Shown: positions 4,504 through 6,821 of the stretch, piece by piece | Layout: each line of letters starts with the position of its first letter | How positions within the stretch are numbered: position 1 is the first letter of the stretch | Assembly (NCBI GenBank): GCA_029859185.1 | Contig: JAOUDR010000147.1 | Coordinates: 1-6,821, forward strand | DNA: 6,821 bases | Direction of reading: 5' to 3' | DNA from: Gemmatimonadota bacterium | GTDB taxonomy: Bacteria; Gemmatimonadota; Gemmatimonadetes; Gemmatimonadales; GWC2-71-9 | Made by a program: the position numbers and the translations under genes | The notes under the pieces: generated by a model | What the model was told of the DNA's origin: nothing | Database searches by the model: none | The model's input: only the letters and a program-made list of their open reading frames with translations

Positions 4504-5229
4504 TCACTCGGACGTTGGACTGGTCGGGTCTTCCCCGGGAGGTAGCTCATCCTTGGGGGAGGACGGGGCCGCCAGCGCGAGCCGCGCGGCCACCCCCTCC
4601 ATCTGCCGGCGGCGCAACCGCGCCCAGCCCGGCAAGCGAAGCGCACCGATGCCGAACATGCCGAGTCCAGCGGCCGACAGCATTGCCAGCACCGGTGCGG
4701 CGTCCACGAGTCCACCGGTCACCGCCGTAACGATCAGCGCGGTAGCCGAGACACCGAGCATGCCGAGCCCACCGGTCATCAAGCTACGGGCGTCGCCCTT
4801 GACGGTCCGGAGGCGGATCCGATGCCCGGTTGGGGTCGGTTCGACGAGCGCCTGCAGGTTACCGTTGGTCCATTGGCGGAACGGACCCTCATAGCTCACC
4901 TTGCCGCGCGCGTCGAACGTCTCGCGCAGGTCAACGACCAACCGTCCCCACTCCGCATCCGTGAGTTCCCGGTCGAGTTCGATCGTCCGTCCGACACCGA
5001 TCGGCAGCCCGAGGAAGGTCCGGGACGCGGGGCGCCCGCGGTGCTCGATCGCGCGCGCAGCCTGCGCCACCAGTTCCGGTGGAATCCCCACTTCGCGGCC
5101 AATCTCCTGCAGGTCGGCCACCGTCATACCCTCGCCTGACGGGAGCTGTCGCCGGGCGGTCTGCTGCGCCTCGGCGGCCCGCTCGAAGATGGCGGCAACC
5201 TCTTCCTCGCTGTAGCGTCGGTCGGTCAT
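4504..5229 (-). CDS. Two-TM membrane protein with RYSEEEVAAI-type N-terminal helical domain, function unknown
   Basis: The 241-residue protein has three parts. Residues 1-65 are helical and charged: MTDRRYSEEEVAAIFERAAE, then MTVADLQEIGREVGIPPELVAQAARAI (35-61), which resembles a small helical module common at the N-terminus of uncharacterised Gemmatimonadota-type membrane proteins. Residues 70-145 look like a mixed alpha/beta domain (VGRTIELDRELTDAEWGRLV, then GKVSYEGPFRQWTNGNLQAL). Two membrane helices lie at about 150-170 and 177-198, followed by a basic stretch (WARLRRRQ) and a Pro/Ser-rich acidic tail, suggesting both ends face the cytoplasm. I cannot name a function; sensing or scaffolding is a guess. 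The frame stays open upstream to 5508, but that extension lacks protein-like character and ATG 5229 gives the expected N-terminus, although no good Shine-Dalgarno precedes it. Confidence 0.78.
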   Translation of the reverse strand: MTDRRYSEEEVAAIFERAAEAQQTARRQLPSGEGMTVADLQEIGREVGIPPELVAQAARAIEHRGRPASRTFLGLPIGVGRTIELDRELTDAEWGRLVVDLRETFDARGKVSYEGPFRQWTNGNLQALVEPTPTGHRIRLRTVKGDARSLMTGGLGMLGVSATALIVTAVTGGLVDAAPVLAMLSAAGLGMFGIGALRLPGWARLRRRQMEGVAARLALAAPSSPKDELPPGEDPTSPTSE

Positions 5230-5540
5230 GGAGGCTGCAAGATCGCCAACCCCGGCTGGCAGGGCAAACCAGTGTCCGTTTGCGGGGTGGCCGCGGGGTC
5301 TCCGAACGGAGGCAGTCTCCTTCGGGTTGTTGGTAGCGTGATCCTCGTGACGGCTCCCCGGTTGGATCTCGTCGGCCCGTCGGACCACACTGGCGAATCG
5401 AGGGTGGGAGTGGCAGGATGGGAGATACGGTCGCGCGTGCCACAGCCGCGATAGCCGCTGGACAGTGCATTTGTGCCGATGCTGAACCGTCACTGACGAC
5501 CCACCCACGTCTTCATCAGGTAACCCGATAGGTGTCGACC
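5230..5540. other. Intergenic region between divergent genes, no convincing gene
   Basis: This 311-base stretch separates the minus-strand two-TM protein from the plus-strand serine hydrolase and must hold the promoters of both if they are not read through. I see no protein-like open frame, no RNA gene and no good -35/-10 pair. Small details are a direct repeat AGCCGC-N3-AGCCGC near 5443-5457 and a minus-strand ACCAACAAC at 5334-5326, which is also present at 386-378. Confidence 0.5.
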
Positions 5541-6821
5541 ATGCGCCTGCTCCTTCTCAGTGTCTTCCTCGTTTCCGCCGCCCACGCACAGGCCCCCGCC
5601 TTCACCGACCCCGGCAGAGCAGGGAAGGTGCGGGCAGCGGCGCCGGTCGTCGCGCGGATGTTTCGCGAGTACTCGGAGCGGCAGCACATGCCGGGATTCG
5701 CCTATGGGATCGTGCTGGATGGGGAGCTCATCGTCTCGGGTGCCTTCGGACTCGCCCAGATCGACGATCGGATCCCGAGCGACACGAAGACGCTGTTCCG
5801 CATTGCCTCGATGAGCAAGAGCTTCACCGCGCTGGCCATTCTCCAGCTGCGGGACGAAGGGAAGCTCGACCTCGACGATCCGGCATCGCGCTACGTGCCC
5901 GAGATGGCACGACTATCCTACCTCACGACCGACGCGCCGCCGATCACGATCCGTCACCTGCTGACCCACTCCGCAGGATTCCCGGAGGACAACCCGTGGG
6001 GTGACCGCCAGCTCGCTGACGCCAATGAGGAACTGCGGGCACTCGTTGCAGACGGGGTCTCGTTCTCCACGGTGCCGGGCACCGAGTACGAGTACAGCAA
6101 CCTGGGATTCGCGCTGCTGGGACAGATCGTCCAGGTCGTCTCGGGGATGGACTTCCAGGACTACATGGCGGAGCACGTGTTCGCGCCACTTGGTATGAGC
6201 AGCACCGTGTGGGAGTACGAGCGGGCGCCCTGGGAACAGCTGGCCCTCGGGTACAACTGGATCGACGAGTCGTGGGTGAACATTCCGCTCGTGCACCACG
6301 GCGCGTTTGGGGCCATGGGCGGGCTCATTACGTCCATCGAGGACTTTGCCTCGTACGTGGCGCTCCATCTCTCGGCGTGGCCGCCTCGCAGCGGTCCCGA
6401 CACGGGCCCGCTCCGCCGCAGCTCCCTGAGAGAGATGCACCAACCGTGGCGGTTCGCGTCGTTGATCCCCGACTTCCGGTACCCCAACGGGCGGCAGTGC
6501 TCCGCGGCGCGAGCGTATGCCTACGGCTTGAGCTGGACGAAGGACTGCGACGGGAAGGTCATTATCGGTCACAGCGGCGGACTGCCCGGCTTCGGCAGCA
6601 ACTGGACGATGATGCCCGAGTACGGACTCGCGGTCATGTCGTTCGACAACCGCACCTATGGTGGGACCAGCACGCTCAACTTGGCGGTGCTCGACACCAT
6701 TCTCGTCTTGACGGGCTTGGAGCCCCGCCAACTGCCGGCCTCCGCCATTCTCGAGCAGCGGATGAAGGAGCTGGCAGCCCTCTTACCGGATTGGAACGGC
6801 GCCGAGGCGTCCGGCACAGGC
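5541..6821 (+). CDS. Secreted beta-lactamase-fold serine hydrolase (class C / penicillin-binding protein family), 3' end missing
   Basis: 427 codons are visible and the frame is still open at the right edge. A Sec signal peptide (MRLLLLSVFLVSAAHA, predicted cut before QA) points to export. The active-site set of the class C beta-lactamase/DD-peptidase family is complete: Ser90-x-x-Lys93 in IASMSKSFTALAIL, Tyr185-Ser-Asn187 in YEYSNLGFALLG, and His344-Ser-Gly-Gly in GHSGGLPGFG as the KTG-equivalent. Supporting blocks are TIRHLLTHSAGFPED (136-150), FAPLGMSSTVW (214-224) and GAMGGLITSIEDFASY (257-272). The family includes esterases, D-aminopeptidases and beta-lactamase relatives, so the substrate is unknown and antibiotic resistance should not be assumed. 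Residues past about 390 suggest an additional C-terminal region that continues outside the window. ATG 5541 is preceded by a weak AGGTG six bases upstream. Confidence 0.92.
   Translation, partial: MRLLLLSVFLVSAAHAQAPAFTDPGRAGKVRAAAPVVARMFREYSERQHMPGFAYGIVLDGELIVSGAFGLAQIDDRIPSDTKTLFRIASMSKSFTALAILQLRDEGKLDLDDPASRYVPEMARLSYLTTDAPPITIRHLLTHSAGFPEDNPWGDRQLADANEELRALVADGVSFSTVPGTEYEYSNLGFALLGQIVQVVSGMDFQDYMAEHVFAPLGMSSTVWEYERAPWEQLALGYNWIDESWVNIPLVHHGAFGAMGGLITSIEDFASYVALHLSAWPPRSGPDTGPLRRSSLREMHQPWRFASLIPDFRYPNGRQCSAARAYAYGLSWTKDCDGKVIIGHSGGLPGFGSNWTMMPEYGLAVMSFDNRTYGGTSTLNLAVLDTILVLTGLEPRQLPASAILEQRMKELAALLPDWNGAEASGTG

Noticed and set aside
5272..5454. 60-codon plus-strand frame in the large intergenic region
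   Set aside because: No ribosome binding site, no domain, and composition like random GC-rich sequence.
5230..5508. N-terminal extension of the two-TM protein, since the frame stays open upstream to 5508
   Set aside because: The extension is rich in Arg, His and Pro without secondary-structure pattern, and the internal MTDRRYSEEE start is the typical N-terminus of this type of protein.
5913..6731. 272-codon minus-strand frame antisense to the serine hydrolase
   Set aside because: The plus strand holds all catalytic motifs of the hydrolase; the antisense product is an Arg/Val-rich shadow.
1..6821. CRISPR arrays, tRNA or rRNA genes, insertion sequences and attachment sites
   Set aside because: I found no regularly spaced repeats, cloverleaf-like segment, transposase or integrase motif, or terminal inverted repeats on either strand.

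Overview
The window is GC-rich, densely coded bacterial chromosome with no RNA gene, mobile element, CRISPR array or phage gene. The protein set suggests a member of Gemmatimonadota or a similar soil-type bacterium: a PD40-propeller lipoprotein, a two-TM protein with an RYSEEEVAAI-type N-terminus, a penicillin-binding-type serine hydrolase and a dodecin of the AVAKVTEI type. This assignment is inference from protein style, not from a marker gene.

Layout. From 1 to 3508 every gene lies on the minus strand. In transcription order these are a PD40/beta-propeller lipoprotein (3508-2468), an SRPBCC protein (2430-1915), an ICMT/PEMT-like membrane methyltransferase (1918-1475), peptide-methionine (R)-S-oxide reductase MsrB (1370-912), a RidA-family protein (838-434), an unrecognised 78-residue putative lipoprotein (425-189) and the N-terminal 66 codons of a SAM-dependent methyltransferase (199 to beyond base 1). 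The SRPBCC/ICMT pair overlaps by 4 bases. The small lipoprotein and the SAM methyltransferase overlap by 11 bases, and the RidA stop lies 8 bases from the next ATG. This gives two tightly coupled clusters separated by a 104-base gap in front of msrB that could hold a promoter.

A divergent intergenic region (3509-3633) separates this run from a plus-strand dodecin gene (3634-3837), which is followed by a good intrinsic-terminator candidate (3861-3889). Two further minus-strand genes follow: an NTF2/SnoaL-like protein (4387-3992) and a two-TM membrane protein (5229-4504). After 311 bases with no convincing gene, a secreted beta-lactamase-fold serine hydrolase starts at 5541 on the plus strand and runs off the right edge.

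Functional theme. MsrB and RidA are both protein or metabolite damage-repair factors, and they are adjacent and co-oriented, which suggests an oxidative or reactive-chlorine stress module. The rest looks like ordinary accessory or housekeeping content. I do not see a clear new multi-gene system. The best candidates for something undescribed are the small Cys-containing lipoprotein wedged by overlaps between ridA and the SAM methyltransferase, and the dodecin whose canonical flavin-contact positions are altered.
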